Of a stretch of DNA of 64,000 nt, positions 1-9,904 are shown in pieces. Position 1 is the first letter of the stretch. Each line of letters begins with the position of its first letter. A program made the translations under genes and the position numbers. Source of the stretch: CAYRHN01 sp964424115 (GTDB lineage Bacteria > Chloroflexota > Anaerolineae > Anaerolineales > Anaerolineaceae); contig CAYRHN010000004.1 of assembly GCA_964424115.1 (NCBI GenBank), positions 222,743 to 286,742 of the forward strand, in the 5' to 3' direction. The notes below the pieces were generated by a model. It was not told the origin of the DNA, ran no database searches, and saw only the letters and a list, made by a program, of their open reading frames with translations.

Positions 1-73
1 ACCCCACGCCGGGAACCTTTTTCCAGGCCGCAGCGTTTAGGATTCAGCATTATGAAGATTCAGGATTCTAACG

Positions 74-79
74 TATAAT
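74..79 (+). promoter_or_regulatory. -10 box upstream of the permuted solute-binding protein
   Basis: A perfect TATAAT sits 30 bases before the GTG start. No convincing -35 hexamer is visible at the right distance. GGTGAGGTG just before the start is the likely ribosome binding site. The first 73 bases hold no gene that I can recognise. Confidence 0.4.
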
Positions 80-109
80 GACAGAAGTAAGCATTCCATT
101 TGGTGAGGT

Positions 110-1768
110 GTGAACTTGAAACGCCTGACTTTTTACGCGTTTACTTTATTGTCATTGGTTCTCAGCCTGTCGCAGGTGGGCTGCCAGGCTTCCGCTCAGG
201 CAGCTACTTTCCAGCCCCTCAGCATTTCCGCTCCCGACTGCAACGGCGGCAACCTGATCAAATCCATCCAGGCGGTGGACGAATCTACCGTGAAATTTAA
301 CCTCTGCTTTTCCGATCCTGATTTCGCTTCCAAAGTCGCTTTCATCACCTTCGCCATCCAGGATACAGATTATTTGAATGAAGTAAAAGGCAGTTCTGTG
401 CTGATGTCGGAAAACTCTGTCGGCACCGGCCCCTACGTCATTAAGCGCCGCGATGCCAACCTTCTGGTATTGACTGCCAACCCTACTTATTGGGGGGTTA
501 CTCCAGGCGTGACCGAGATCGACTTCATCGGCAAGCTGGCTCCCACCGACCGCATCCAGCTCTTGCTCAATGGCAAAGCTGATATTGCCGACAGTCCTGC
601 CGTATCGGACCTGAACCGCGTAGCCACTTCGACGGTTGTGACCACCTACAACCGCCCGGCGCTCAGCACCATTTACCTTGGCATTAACAATACCATTCCG
701 CCCTTCGATAATGATAAGGTGCGCCAGGCCTTTGCTCGCGCCATCGATCGCGATAACATGGTGCGCGTCTTCTACCCCTATGGCGGACAGGTGGCCGACC
801 AGTTCATCCCCTCCATCCTGAACCCCGGTTTTTCCAACGGCATCAACTGGTATTCCACCAGCACCGCTGACGCGCGTACACTCCTCGAAGAGGCCGGTTA
901 TGATTTCAACCAGGAAATTTACCTGGCTTTCAACGCTGACCCCTCGGCTGAAATGACCGAACCGTTCCGCCTGGCCACCCAGATCCAGACCGATCTGCGC
1001 CGGGTGGGTGTGCGCATCACGCTCCGCCCGCTGGTCAGTACTGACTTTCAGAACGCGGTCAAGAACGGTGAAGAAGCCTTCTATCTCACTTCCTGGAACT
1101 TTGCTCCCCTGGATGCGCTCAGCTTCTACCGTCAGCATTTCATGGAGGCTGATAAGGCTTTCGGCGTCATTCCCCAGGATGTAAAGGATCAGATCAACGC
1201 CAGCGCCCAGGAGACCAATACCTTCGCCCGCCAGCAGCGCTACGACCGCATCAACGGCCTGCTCAAGGAATATGTGGTGGGCATTCCCCTCGTGCATTTC
1301 TCCGGTACGTTGGTCATCAATAACAATGTTCAAAATGTCTCGGTAACTCCCTTCAAAGAATCCCTCACCCAGATGAACACGACCGTGGATAGGATCATCT
1401 ACGTGCAAAAGAACCTGCCGGTGGTCCTCTGGCCCGCCGACGAGACCGACGCGGACACTTTCCGCATTGCTAACTTGCTCTACGAAAGCTTGACCAGGTT
1501 CTCAGATGAGGATCTCAGTGTTCAGCCCTCACTGGCCGAATTTTGGGAAAACAGTCCCGATAATACCGAATGGACTTTCTATTTGCGCCACGAGGTCAAA
1601 TTTAGCAACGGCGCCACGCTGGATGCCAATGATGTGGTGGCCTCCTTCGCGGCCCAATGGAACGTTGCCAGTCCCAACCATACTGGCAACACGGGAGCTT
1701 TTACATACTTTAGACGTTTCTTTGGCGGTTTCATCTCCACCGATCCGAATATCAGCCCCGAACAGTAA
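110..1768 (+). CDS. Circularly permuted family 5 extracellular solute-binding lipoprotein
   Basis: This is a 552-residue exported protein of the SBP_bac_5 (peptide/nickel ABC substrate-binding) family. An N-terminal hydrophobic segment ends in a cysteine at residue 25 (context SQVGC, a weak lipobox). The order of parts is abnormal. Residues ~40-130 carry what is normally the middle of the protein (AVDESTVKFNL, then VGTGPYVI and ANPTYWG). The usual C-terminal lobe follows. Residues ~430-550 carry what is normally the N-terminal lobe (NLLYESLTRF, LAEFWE, FYLRHEVKFSNGATLDANDVVASF). Total length matches one complete family member, so this looks like a circular permutation rather than a fragment. 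The GTG start has an overlapping ribosome site. No permease or ATPase gene is adjacent, so the ligand cannot be named. Confidence 0.8.
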   Translation: MNLKRLTFYAFTLLSLVLSLSQVGCQASAQAATFQPLSISAPDCNGGNLIKSIQAVDESTVKFNLCFSDPDFASKVAFITFAIQDTDYLNEVKGSSVLMSENSVGTGPYVIKRRDANLLVLTANPTYWGVTPGVTEIDFIGKLAPTDRIQLLLNGKADIADSPAVSDLNRVATSTVVTTYNRPALSTIYLGINNTIPPFDNDKVRQAFARAIDRDNMVRVFYPYGGQVADQFIPSILNPGFSNGINWYSTSTADARTLLEEAGYDFNQEIYLAFNADPSAEMTEPFRLATQIQTDLRRVGVRITLRPLVSTDFQNAVKNGEEAFYLTSWNFAPLDALSFYRQHFMEADKAFGVIPQDVKDQINASAQETNTFARQQRYDRINGLLKEYVVGIPLVHFSGTLVINNNVQNVSVTPFKESLTQMNTTVDRIIYVQKNLPVVLWPADETDADTFRIANLLYESLTRFSDEDLSVQPSLAEFWENSPDNTEWTFYLRHEVKFSNGATLDANDVVASFAAQWNVASPNHTGNTGAFTYFRRFFGGFISTDPNISPEQ

Positions 1769-1838
1769 CTTTGTCGGGGGAATGGATCGACGGCAGGAAC
1801 CGCGCAGATAGCCCGATACCCTTTGCCAAGGAGGCATT

Positions 1839-4800
1839 ATGTCCCCAACCCATTCCCCCCATTCTGCCCACGCCAACCGCGTGCAGCAGATCCTTTATGG
1901 GATCGTTTGTGTGTTGCTGGTGTTTAACACGGCTTGCAACACGCCAGCCACACCCACCCTCCAGCCCACGCCCACCCCGCAGCCCACGCCCAAACCCCGT
2001 GAGACCCTGCCCCCTACCCTGGTGGAGATGGACCCCCCGCCCTCCAGCGAGATCAGCCCATCTCAACCTCTGACGCTCTACTTCAACCAGGATATGGAAC
2101 GCGCCTCGGTCGAAGGCGCCCTTCAGTTGAATCCCCCTGTGGCTGGGCGGTTTGACTGGGTGGACGATACCACCGTCCGTTTCACCCCCGACCAATCCCT
2201 GCCCACTGGACAGGATGTGACCGTCAGCCTGGGCACCGGCGCGCGAGCCGCCAACGGCCTCAACTTGCGCCAGGCGGTGGATATCCCCTACCACACTGCC
2301 GGTGGATTGGTTGCCGTCAGCTTTGTGCCCGTCCCGGATGCCGCCGAGGTCGATCCCACTTCGGCTGTCATGGTGGCCTTCAACCGTCCGGTGGTGGCGT
2401 TAGGCGCCGACCCGGCCAGTCTGCCGGCTGCTTTCACCCTCAGTCCCGCTGCGCCTGGGCGCGGCGAATGGCTGAATACCAGCACCTACATCTTCTACCC
2501 TGAACCGGCTTTGATGGGCGGCGCGCAATACACAGCCACCCTCAATCAAAACCTCACCACCACCGATGGGCTTGGCTGGGCGCCGGAATTTGACCCCTCC
2601 CTGCCCTGGATGTTCCAAACCACCACGCCCCAGGTGACCGGTTTTGAACCGGTTTCCGAAATTCCTCTGGAGCTGGATGCCCCCATCATCTACACCTTCA
2701 ACCAGCCCATGGATGCCGCCTCCACCCAGGCCGCTTTCAGCATGGCTGGCCCGGATGGTCCCGTCAGCGGCGAGTTCACCTGGAACGACGATCACACTGA
2801 AATGACCTTTACCCCCGCCGCCCTGCTGAAGCGCGCCTCCGAGTACGATATTTTGCTCAACGAGAGCGCAGCTTCTGCCGGTGGTTCGACCCTGGCAGCG
2901 CCGTACGAAGTGTTGATGTACACCTACGGGAATTTTGCCCTCCTCTCTTCCGAACCGGTTAACGGCGGCACGCTGCGGATGGGCTACGGCTCCGAATCGA
3001 TCAAGCTTACCTTCGCGTCCCCGGTCAAGCAGCAAGATTTTAACTCCCTCATCTCCATCCAGCCCGAGCCGTCCAATTTCAGGGTTAACCTGGCCTGGGA
3101 TAGCAATTTGGGCCTGTATGTGTACGGCGATTTCCAGCCGCGTACCCTCTATACCCTGCGTATCGAGACCGGATTGCAGGACAAATGGGGCCAGACCCTC
3201 TCCGAGCCGGTTCAGATCGCCTTCCAAACCTCCGGCATCCAGCCGGCCTTTACATTTGCCTACCCGATCTATTACGGCGGTCGGGCCATCTTCCTCACCC
3301 CCGATAAGCCGTTCATGGCAGTCTCGGCGGCCAACATCGCCTCCGCCAACATCTCCAGGGCTTCCATCAGCCTCAACGATTTCTTCGAGTATTACCAGAT
3401 GGACGGCGATAAAATGCGCAACAATCCTCCGGCAGGCCTCACCAGCTCGGTCTATTCGATTAACCTGCCTCAGGATGTCAGCCAGATCGTCAACATTCCG
3501 CTCAACCAGGGCGCTTCGCTGCCCACCGGACTTTATTACTTCAATATCACCTCAAATCCGGCGGTGGAGCAATTCTACGCCGGGGCCTTCTTGGGCGTGG
3601 TCAGCCACGTCAACCTGATGGTCAAGGGCGCCAGTGATACGGCAGTGGTTTGGGCGGTGGATGTCGATACCAACCAGCCGATCGCTAACGCCCCCGTCAC
3701 CGCCTACAGCCTGTACGGCACGGAAGTAGGCAGCGGCGTCACCGATGCCCAGGGCCTGGCGCACCTCACCCTCCAGACCGATGAGGTCTTCCGTGGCGCA
3801 TCCGACCAATATTTTGTCATGCTCGGCAGTGGGGTGGACGACCCCAACTTCAGCCTGGCCATCAGCGATTGGAAGCAAGGCCTGTCAGCCTGGGATTTTG
3901 GCATCCGTTATGACTACTACCAGGAGGACCCCACCGTTTATCTGTACACCGACCGCCCGATCTACCGCCCCGGCCAAACCGTCTACTACCGTGGCGTGAT
4001 CCGTTCCCGCGAAAATGGGCGCTACTATCCCTTTGGCATCGACCAGCTCCAATTACAGGTCCAGGGTCCCTACTCGGCCGACACCGGCAAGTCCCTGGCC
4101 AGCAATCCCGAAACCCTGCCGGTCTCCAGCCAGTTTGGCACGTTCAGCGGCTCCTATGTCCTCCCCGACGATGCCACCCCCGGCACCTATACCTTCAATT
4201 TCCTCACCGAAGGATTGGGCTATCCCTACATTTCCTTCATCGTGGCTGAATACCGCAAGCCAGAGATCGAAATGACCGTCAACTTCGCTGACGGCGTGGA
4301 GATCGCTGCCGGCCAGGACATTCAGGCCACCATCACCAGCAAGTACTACTTTGGCGCCCCAGCCGCCAACATGAAGATCAGCTGGTCGCTCTACTCCTAT
4401 CCGGATTACTTCTATCTGCCTGGTTTCGAGACCGGTCCGTCCGACACTCGCTGGCTGCTCCCGCCCTGGGCATACTGGGAATCCGGCCTGGGCAATTACC
4501 TGGCCGGCGGCGAGGTGGAAACCGCTGCTGACGGCACCTACTCGGTCAATATCCCCTGGGCGGATATCCAGGAAACGCTGGCCGGCGGCTCGCCGCAGAC
4601 CCTCACCCTGGAGGCCAACCTGATCCAGGAGGGCGAGTACCCCGTTAGCGGGCGTTCTACCCTCACTGTCCATCCCGATGCGTTCTATATCGGCGTGAAC
4701 CCTGAGCAGTGGGTGGGCCAGGCCGGCAAAGAACTGGGCTTTTCCATTCAGACCGTGGATTGGCAGAAGAAGAATGCCGGGCAGATCGCCCTGCACGCCG

Positions 4801-7800
4801 TATTCAACAAGGTCGAGTGGAAACAGACCACCTACAACGCCGACAGCGGCTCCTACGACTATGAGCAGATCAAGACCGAAGTCGCAAGCACCGACCTGTC
4901 CACCGACGGCCTGGGCCAGGCGCGCGTCGCCTTCACCCCGCCCGATGCCGGCGTTTATGAGGTCACCCTCACCGGCGGCAATGCACTCAGCCAGTCCATG
5001 GTCTGGGTCACCGGCGTTGGTTACGCTCCCTGGCCGGCTCAGGCGAACAACCGCCTGCGCCTGACTGTGGATGCCGACCAGTACGAGCCCGGCCAGACCG
5101 CGCAGATCTTTATCCCCAATCCCTTTGGACCGGGCGCTGTTGGCCTGGTGACCCTGGAGCGTGGTGAGGTGATGCGCACCGATATGATCCAGTTCAGCGA
5201 GGCCGGTTACACCTATGCCCTCCCGCTCACCGACGAGGACGCCCCCAATATCTACTTCTCCGTGGTGGTGCTTGGCAAGACTCAGGACGGCATAGCCGAC
5301 TTCCGCGCCGGATATGTCAATCTCCAGGTGACCCCATCCGCCTACACCCTCAATGTCAGCCTCACCCCCAGCCCGGAACAGGGCGAACCGGGCGGCACGA
5401 TGCGCTTTGACGTGCTGGTCACTGACCGCGACGGCAATCCCGTTCAGGGAGAGTTCTCCCTGGCGGTGGTGGATAAAGCCATCTTTGCCCTGGCCAGCCC
5501 GAACGCCGAACCGATCCTGGACGCCTTCTATTCCGTCCAGCCGCTGGCTATTTCCACCAGCCTCTCCCTGGCTGCTTACGGCGAGCGCGCCGTGGCCCTC
5601 CAGTTGGGGCGCGGCGGGGGAGGCGGCGACGGCTCTCTGACGCCCACCCTGCGCGAGAAGTTCGAGGACACTGCCTTCTGGAGCGCTAATATCGTCACCG
5701 ACGCTTCCGGGCGCGCTCAGGTGGAGTTCCCTCTCCCCGATAATCTCACTACCTGGGTCGCCACCCTGCGCGGCCTCTCCAGCTCCACCCAGGTTGGCGA
5801 GGCGGTCACTGAGGTGGTGGTCAGCAAAGACCTGTTGGTCCGCCCGGTCACTCCGCGCTTCCTGGTGGTCGGCGACCGCGTCCAGCTGGGCGCCAATGTC
5901 AATAACAACACCGCCAACGATCTGACCGGCGTGCAGGTCACCCTGCAAGCCAACGGTGTGGAACTGGAAGATGCCGCCGCTCAGACGGTGGATATTCCCG
6001 CTCATGGGCGCGTTAACCTGACCTGGTGGGCACGTGTGCAGGATGTAGAATCCGTCGAGCTGATCTACAGCGCCAAATCCGGCGACCTGGAAGATGTCAC
6101 CCGTCCGGTATGGGGCAACCTGCCGGTCCTCCATTACAGTTCTTCCCAGTCTTACGGCACTGCCGGCATGCTGGCGGAGACCGGTGAGCAGTTGGAAGTG
6201 GTCAGCCTGCCGCGCAGTTTCACCCCCACCGGCGGCGACCTGACCGTGGAGCTTTCCCCTTCCCTGGGGGCAGGCATCCTTGACGGGCTCAAAGCTCTGG
6301 AAAAATTCCCCTATGACATCACTGAACCGGTTGTTTCGCGCCTGTTCGCCAACACCGCCGCTTACAACGTCTTGAAGAAGCTCAACCTGGCCCGTCCGGA
6401 GTTGAAAACTGATCTGGAAAGCGCCATCACCGAAGGCGTCGCCTGGCTGCAGACCGCCCAGAACCAGGACGGTAGCTGGAGCTGGTTGCCCTCCACGACT
6501 TCTCCGGATATGACCATTACTTGCTATAGCCTGCTGGCGCTTGTCCGTGCGCAACAGGCAGGCTTTGAGGTCTCGGAGCAGACCATTGACAATGCTCGCA
6601 CCTTCATTTCCGGTTCGGTTTCTGCGGTATCCATCCAGAGCGGTGAAGATTTGTTGAATAGCGAGACTTTTAAAGCCTATGTGCTCAGCGAGTCTGGTTA
6701 TTCGGTGGATCTCAGCTCCCTGTATGCTCTGCGCGACCGTCTGGCGCCTTACGCCCGCGCCATGCTGGCCATGGCCTACAAGTATCAGTACCCGGACAAC
6801 ACCCAGGAGTACCGCACCTTGCTCTCCGATCTGGAGGGCAGTGCGGTGCGTTCTGCCACCGGCGCCCATTGGGAATCACCCAATCCGAACGTCTTCAACT
6901 TTGACAGCGCCAACTTCAACAGCGCGGTGGTGATCCTTGCCCTGGCCAAGTTTGACCCGGCCAACCCGCTCCTCACCGATGCAGTGCGCTACCTGGTCAT
7001 CACCCGCAACGCGGGCGGTTGGTGGACTTCCAGCTACGACTCGGCCTGGGTGCTGTATGCCCTGGCGGAGGCCATGTCCGCCACCGGCGACCTGCAAGCC
7101 GATTATGCCTTCTCCGCCAGTCTGAACGGCGATGCCATCGCCGCCGGCCAGGCCAGCAGCCCCGATGCACTCACCACCGTCACCTCCACCGTCCCACTCA
7201 GTGTCCTTTATCCCGCCGATCCGAATGCTTTACGCATCCAGCGCGGCGAGGGCAGCGGCCGCCTGTACTACCGCGCCTTCTTGCGCTTGAATAAGCCGGT
7301 AGAGGAGCAGGCCGCGGTCAATAAGGGCATGACTGTCACCCGTTCCTACTATCTGGATGGGCAGGATTGCGTTGCTGAAGAATGCCAGCCGATCACCGAT
7401 ATCTCCCTGGCTGCCAACCAGAACATTCTCGTCCGCGTCACCCTCACCTTGCCGCACGACAGCTCTTACCTGGTGGTGGAAGACTTCTTCCCGGCCGGGG
7501 CCGAGGTGATGGACGCCACCCTCAATACCACCCAGCAGGGCGGCAAGGACAGCCCGGTGGTCTACTCCTGGACGGATTACTTCAGCCGCGGCTACGGATA
7601 TTGGTTCTTCGGCACTCCCAAGGTCTATGACGACCACGTGCGCTGGGCTGCCACGTCCCTTTCCGCGGGCACCTACGAGCTGACCTATCGTCTGACCCCC
7701 ATCCAGGCCGGCGAGTTCCGCGCTATGCCCACCCACGCCTACGAGTATTACTTCCCGGACGTGGAAGGCAGCAGCGCCGGGTCGGTATTCACCATCAGCC

Positions 7801-7805
7801 AATAG
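1839..7805 (+). CDS. Bacterial alpha-2-macroglobulin-like lipoprotein without a thioester motif
   Basis: This 1988-residue protein starts at an ATG preceded by AAGGAGG. A signal segment ends at a Cys (NTAC, near residue 34), followed by a Pro/Thr linker. Residues ~60-360 look like three Ig-like SbsA/Big_5 domains. An MG2 domain near residue 700 has YLYTDRPIYRPGQTVYYRG. The A2M domain lies near residue 1275 (TAFWSANIVTDASGRA). A helical thioester-like domain (AWLQTAQNQDGSW) follows, then a C-terminal receptor-like domain. Where thioester family members have YPYGCxEQ, this one reads FPYDITEPVVSR near residue 1490, so both Cys and Gln are missing. Known bacterial A2Ms trap proteases in the envelope; without the thioester any trapping would be non-covalent. 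It ends at a strong hairpin terminator. Confidence 0.88.
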   Translation: MSPTHSPHSAHANRVQQILYGIVCVLLVFNTACNTPATPTLQPTPTPQPTPKPRETLPPTLVEMDPPPSSEISPSQPLTLYFNQDMERASVEGALQLNPPVAGRFDWVDDTTVRFTPDQSLPTGQDVTVSLGTGARAANGLNLRQAVDIPYHTAGGLVAVSFVPVPDAAEVDPTSAVMVAFNRPVVALGADPASLPAAFTLSPAAPGRGEWLNTSTYIFYPEPALMGGAQYTATLNQNLTTTDGLGWAPEFDPSLPWMFQTTTPQVTGFEPVSEIPLELDAPIIYTFNQPMDAASTQAAFSMAGPDGPVSGEFTWNDDHTEMTFTPAALLKRASEYDILLNESAASAGGSTLAAPYEVLMYTYGNFALLSSEPVNGGTLRMGYGSESIKLTFASPVKQQDFNSLISIQPEPSNFRVNLAWDSNLGLYVYGDFQPRTLYTLRIETGLQDKWGQTLSEPVQIAFQTSGIQPAFTFAYPIYYGGRAIFLTPDKPFMAVSAANIASANISRASISLNDFFEYYQMDGDKMRNNPPAGLTSSVYSINLPQDVSQIVNIPLNQGASLPTGLYYFNITSNPAVEQFYAGAFLGVVSHVNLMVKGASDTAVVWAVDVDTNQPIANAPVTAYSLYGTEVGSGVTDAQGLAHLTLQTDEVFRGASDQYFVMLGSGVDDPNFSLAISDWKQGLSAWDFGIRYDYYQEDPTVYLYTDRPIYRPGQTVYYRGVIRSRENGRYYPFGIDQLQLQVQGPYSADTGKSLASNPETLPVSSQFGTFSGSYVLPDDATPGTYTFNFLTEGLGYPYISFIVAEYRKPEIEMTVNFADGVEIAAGQDIQATITSKYYFGAPAANMKISWSLYSYPDYFYLPGFETGPSDTRWLLPPWAYWESGLGNYLAGGEVETAADGTYSVNIPWADIQETLAGGSPQTLTLEANLIQEGEYPVSGRSTLTVHPDAFYIGVNPEQWVGQAGKELGFSIQTVDWQKKNAGQIALHAVFNKVEWKQTTYNADSGSYDYEQIKTEVASTDLSTDGLGQARVAFTPPDAGVYEVTLTGGNALSQSMVWVTGVGYAPWPAQANNRLRLTVDADQYEPGQTAQIFIPNPFGPGAVGLVTLERGEVMRTDMIQFSEAGYTYALPLTDEDAPNIYFSVVVLGKTQDGIADFRAGYVNLQVTPSAYTLNVSLTPSPEQGEPGGTMRFDVLVTDRDGNPVQGEFSLAVVDKAIFALASPNAEPILDAFYSVQPLAISTSLSLAAYGERAVALQLGRGGGGGDGSLTPTLREKFEDTAFWSANIVTDASGRAQVEFPLPDNLTTWVATLRGLSSSTQVGEAVTEVVVSKDLLVRPVTPRFLVVGDRVQLGANVNNNTANDLTGVQVTLQANGVELEDAAAQTVDIPAHGRVNLTWWARVQDVESVELIYSAKSGDLEDVTRPVWGNLPVLHYSSSQSYGTAGMLAETGEQLEVVSLPRSFTPTGGDLTVELSPSLGAGILDGLKALEKFPYDITEPVVSRLFANTAAYNVLKKLNLARPELKTDLESAITEGVAWLQTAQNQDGSWSWLPSTTSPDMTITCYSLLALVRAQQAGFEVSEQTIDNARTFISGSVSAVSIQSGEDLLNSETFKAYVLSESGYSVDLSSLYALRDRLAPYARAMLAMAYKYQYPDNTQEYRTLLSDLEGSAVRSATGAHWESPNPNVFNFDSANFNSAVVILALAKFDPANPLLTDAVRYLVITRNAGGWWTSSYDSAWVLYALAEAMSATGDLQADYAFSASLNGDAIAAGQASSPDALTTVTSTVPLSVLYPADPNALRIQRGEGSGRLYYRAFLRLNKPVEEQAAVNKGMTVTRSYYLDGQDCVAEECQPITDISLAANQNILVRVTLTLPHDSSYLVVEDFFPAGAEVMDATLNTTQQGGKDSPVVYSWTDYFSRGYGYWFFGTPKVYDDHVRWAATSLSAGTYELTYRLTPIQAGEFRAMPTHAYEYYFPDVEGSSAGSVFTISQ

Positions 7806-7811
7806 ATAAAG

Positions 7812-7850
7812 AAAAAGAGAGAGCAGCCAGTGGCTGCTCTCTCTTTTTTA
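7812..7850. terminator. Bidirectional hairpin terminator between the A2M gene and glmS
   Basis: A 14-bp inverted repeat (7816-7829 with 7831-7844, core AGAGAGAGCAGCCA) is flanked by an A-run on the left and a T-run on the right. It can therefore stop transcripts from either side. It sits 6 bases after the A2M stop codon. Confidence 0.85.
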
Positions 7851-7891
7851 CGTCATTGCGAGGAGGGCTTTAGCCCGACGACGCAATCCCC
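7851..7891. repeat. REP-like palindromic repeat of the CGTCATTGCGAGG type
   Basis: The element begins CGTCATTGCGAGG, contains GGGCT-TT-AGCCC, and ends CGACGACGCAATCCCC. The outer arms (TTGCG and CGCAA) also pair. Sequences of this type are scattered between genes in many unrelated bacteria. The rest of the gap up to glmS shows no other feature. Confidence 0.6.
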
Positions 7892-7994
7892 CTTTTGGCG
7901 CTCATGTGAACATTGGAGGGAAATTACTCTGTTCCTCGCCGGAGGTGGGTCGCTCGCCATAACCTTTCAAAGTAGTTGTTAAACGGTCAGGTAC

Positions 7995-9785
7995 TTAATC
8001 CACCGTCAGCGTCTTGCTCAGGTTGCGCGGAAAGTCTGGATCGTACCCGCGCGCCAGGCTGACCTGGTAGGAGAGTAACTGCAGCGGCAATACGCTCAGG
8101 AGCGTGTTAACGTAGGGGCCGGCCTTGGGCAGCACGATCACCCGGTTAGCGTTGGCACGCAGGCGGGCATCCTCCTCGCCGATCGCGATGGCGTACCCGC
8201 CCCGGCAGGTGACCTCATTGATCCCGCTGATCGTCAGCGCCACGCCCTCCGGCGAGGTGACGAACAGCACCGGGTAATCGGCGCGGACTGCCGAGAGCGG
8301 CCCGTGCTTGAATTCGGTCGAGAGCATTCCTTCGCAATGCGCATAGGTGACCTCTTTCAGCTTCAACGCCCCTTCCAGGGCGATCGAATAAGTGAAGCTG
8401 TAGCCCAGGCAGTACAGGTCGTCCCACTTTGCCAGCATCTTGTCCAGCCCTTCCAGTTGCGGCAGCACCATATCCAGGGTGTAGCGGATCTGCTCCGGCA
8501 GGTGCTCCAGTTCGTGGGTGCTGCGCCCGCTCAGGCGCATGGCCAGGAAGAGGAAGGCGATCACCTGGTTGGAGAAGGTCTTGGTGGCCGGTACGCTGAT
8601 CTCGTACCCGCAGGCCAGCGGCAGGTACACCTCACTCACCCGCGTGAGGTTCGAGCCGATCACGTTGACCAGCTCAAAGACGCGCATGCCCCGCTCTTTG
8701 GCGATCTCCACCGCATTCAGCACATCCTTTGTCTCGCCGCTCTGGCTGACGAAGATGCCCACATCTTCAGGCCCCAGGGTCGGGCCGTATTGGGCCGTGA
8801 ACTGCGGTGCCAATACTGGGATAGTCGGCTTGCCGGCCAGATGGCTGAAGAACATTGCCCCCGCCATGCAGGCGTGGTAGCTTGTCCCGCAGCCGACCAG
8901 GTAGACGCGCGGCGCGCAGCGCATGGCTTCCACCACTTTTTCCACATCCGCCGAGTTTTCCAGCAGGTGGATCAGTTCGCGCGCCACCTGCGGCTGTTCG
9001 TAGATTTCTTTCAACATGAAATGCGGATAGCCTCCCTTCTGGGCCGCCTCCATGCTCTCGGTCACCAGTTCTGGCTCCCGTTCCACTTTTTGCCCGTCTT
9101 CCACACGGAATACTTCCACCACGCCGGGGGTCAGGCGCACGATCTCGCCGTCGTTGATGCGCACCACCCGGCGGGTGAGCGGCAGCAGCGAGGGCAGGTC
9201 GGAGGACAGGCAGGCCATATCCTCTGTTAACCCGGCCACCAGCCCGGAACCTTTTTTCAGCGCGTAGAGCGCGTTCTCGCCCACCTGACTGATCACAAAG
9301 GCATAGTCCCCGGCCAGGTCGTCGTAGGCGTGGCGGATGGCCTCCACCACTTCGAAGCCCTGGCGCAGGTAGCGTTCCACCGCGTGCACGCAGCTCTCCC
9401 CGTCGTTCTGGGAGCGCACGGTCATTCCCTCGGCGATGAATTGCTGGCGTAATTCCACGTTGTTGACCACGTTGCCGTTGTGCGCCCCGACCATCTGCCC
9501 GGTCGAATCCAGGTGCGGCTGGGTGTTCTCTTTCGAAGGCGCGCCGAAGGTGGCCCAACGCAGCTGTAAAATGCCGCGCGTGCCGCGCATCTCGGCGAAG
9601 TTCAGCCGTTCCGCCACATCGTTCACCTTGCCCACATCCTTGCGCAGGTCGATCTTGCCGGTCTTGTCGATGGTGGCGCAGCCAACCGAGTCATATCCAC
9701 GGTACGAAAGCTGCCTTCCGGCGTCGGTCATGATCGGACCCAGGACCTGCTCGTCCGCGCAAACGATCCCAAAAATTCCACACAT
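7995..9785 (-). CDS. glmS: Glutamine--fructose-6-phosphate aminotransferase (isomerizing)
   Basis: This 596-residue enzyme makes glucosamine-6-phosphate from fructose-6-phosphate and glutamine, the first step of UDP-GlcNAc and peptidoglycan precursor synthesis. The start MCGIFGIV places the catalytic Cys at position 2 after Met removal. The class II glutamine amidotransferase domain spans residues 2 to ~220 (LRWATFGAPS, HNGNVVNN, NDGESCVHA). Two SIS sugar-isomerase domains follow (VGCGTSYHACMAG, FVSQSGETKDVL). The C-terminus ends NLSKTLTVD, matching the family pattern. It is transcribed convergently to the A2M gene and divergently from the glycosyltransferase at 9938. A GGAG motif precedes the ATG. 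Confidence 0.97.
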   Translation of the reverse strand: MCGIFGIVCADEQVLGPIMTDAGRQLSYRGYDSVGCATIDKTGKIDLRKDVGKVNDVAERLNFAEMRGTRGILQLRWATFGAPSKENTQPHLDSTGQMVGAHNGNVVNNVELRQQFIAEGMTVRSQNDGESCVHAVERYLRQGFEVVEAIRHAYDDLAGDYAFVISQVGENALYALKKGSGLVAGLTEDMACLSSDLPSLLPLTRRVVRINDGEIVRLTPGVVEVFRVEDGQKVEREPELVTESMEAAQKGGYPHFMLKEIYEQPQVARELIHLLENSADVEKVVEAMRCAPRVYLVGCGTSYHACMAGAMFFSHLAGKPTIPVLAPQFTAQYGPTLGPEDVGIFVSQSGETKDVLNAVEIAKERGMRVFELVNVIGSNLTRVSEVYLPLACGYEISVPATKTFSNQVIAFLFLAMRLSGRSTHELEHLPEQIRYTLDMVLPQLEGLDKMLAKWDDLYCLGYSFTYSIALEGALKLKEVTYAHCEGMLSTEFKHGPLSAVRADYPVLFVTSPEGVALTISGINEVTCRGGYAIAIGEEDARLRANANRVIVLPKAGPYVNTLLSVLPLQLLSYQVSLARGYDPDFPRNLSKTLTVD

Positions 9786-9816
9786 GGTTTTCCTACTCCA
9801 TTAAATTAATTTTTTT

Positions 9817-9886
9817 AACCGCGAAGACGCTAAGACGCTGTTGTTATACCACTTTATTCCTGCGCGCCCTCGCGTCTTTGCGGTTT
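9817..9886. repeat. Inverted pair of the AACCGCGAAGACGC dispersed repeat
   Basis: AACCGCGAAGACGCTAAGACGC at 9817-9839 faces GCGTCTTTGCGGTTT at 9871-9886, so the divergent intergenic region can fold into a long imperfect hairpin. Degenerate relatives of the same motif lie in at least eight other gaps in this window. Confidence 0.6.
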
Positions 9887-9904
9887 AAATTTCTCATACT
9901 GCTG

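Noticed and set aside
152..1408. 418-residue minus-strand open frame opposite the solute-binding protein
   Set aside because: Composition is that of an antisense shadow; no start signal or family motif, and the plus-strand protein is clearly recognisable.
4053..6869. 938-residue minus-strand open frame opposite the A2M gene
   Set aside because: Long only because of GC-rich codon bias on the coding strand; no motif and no ribosome site.
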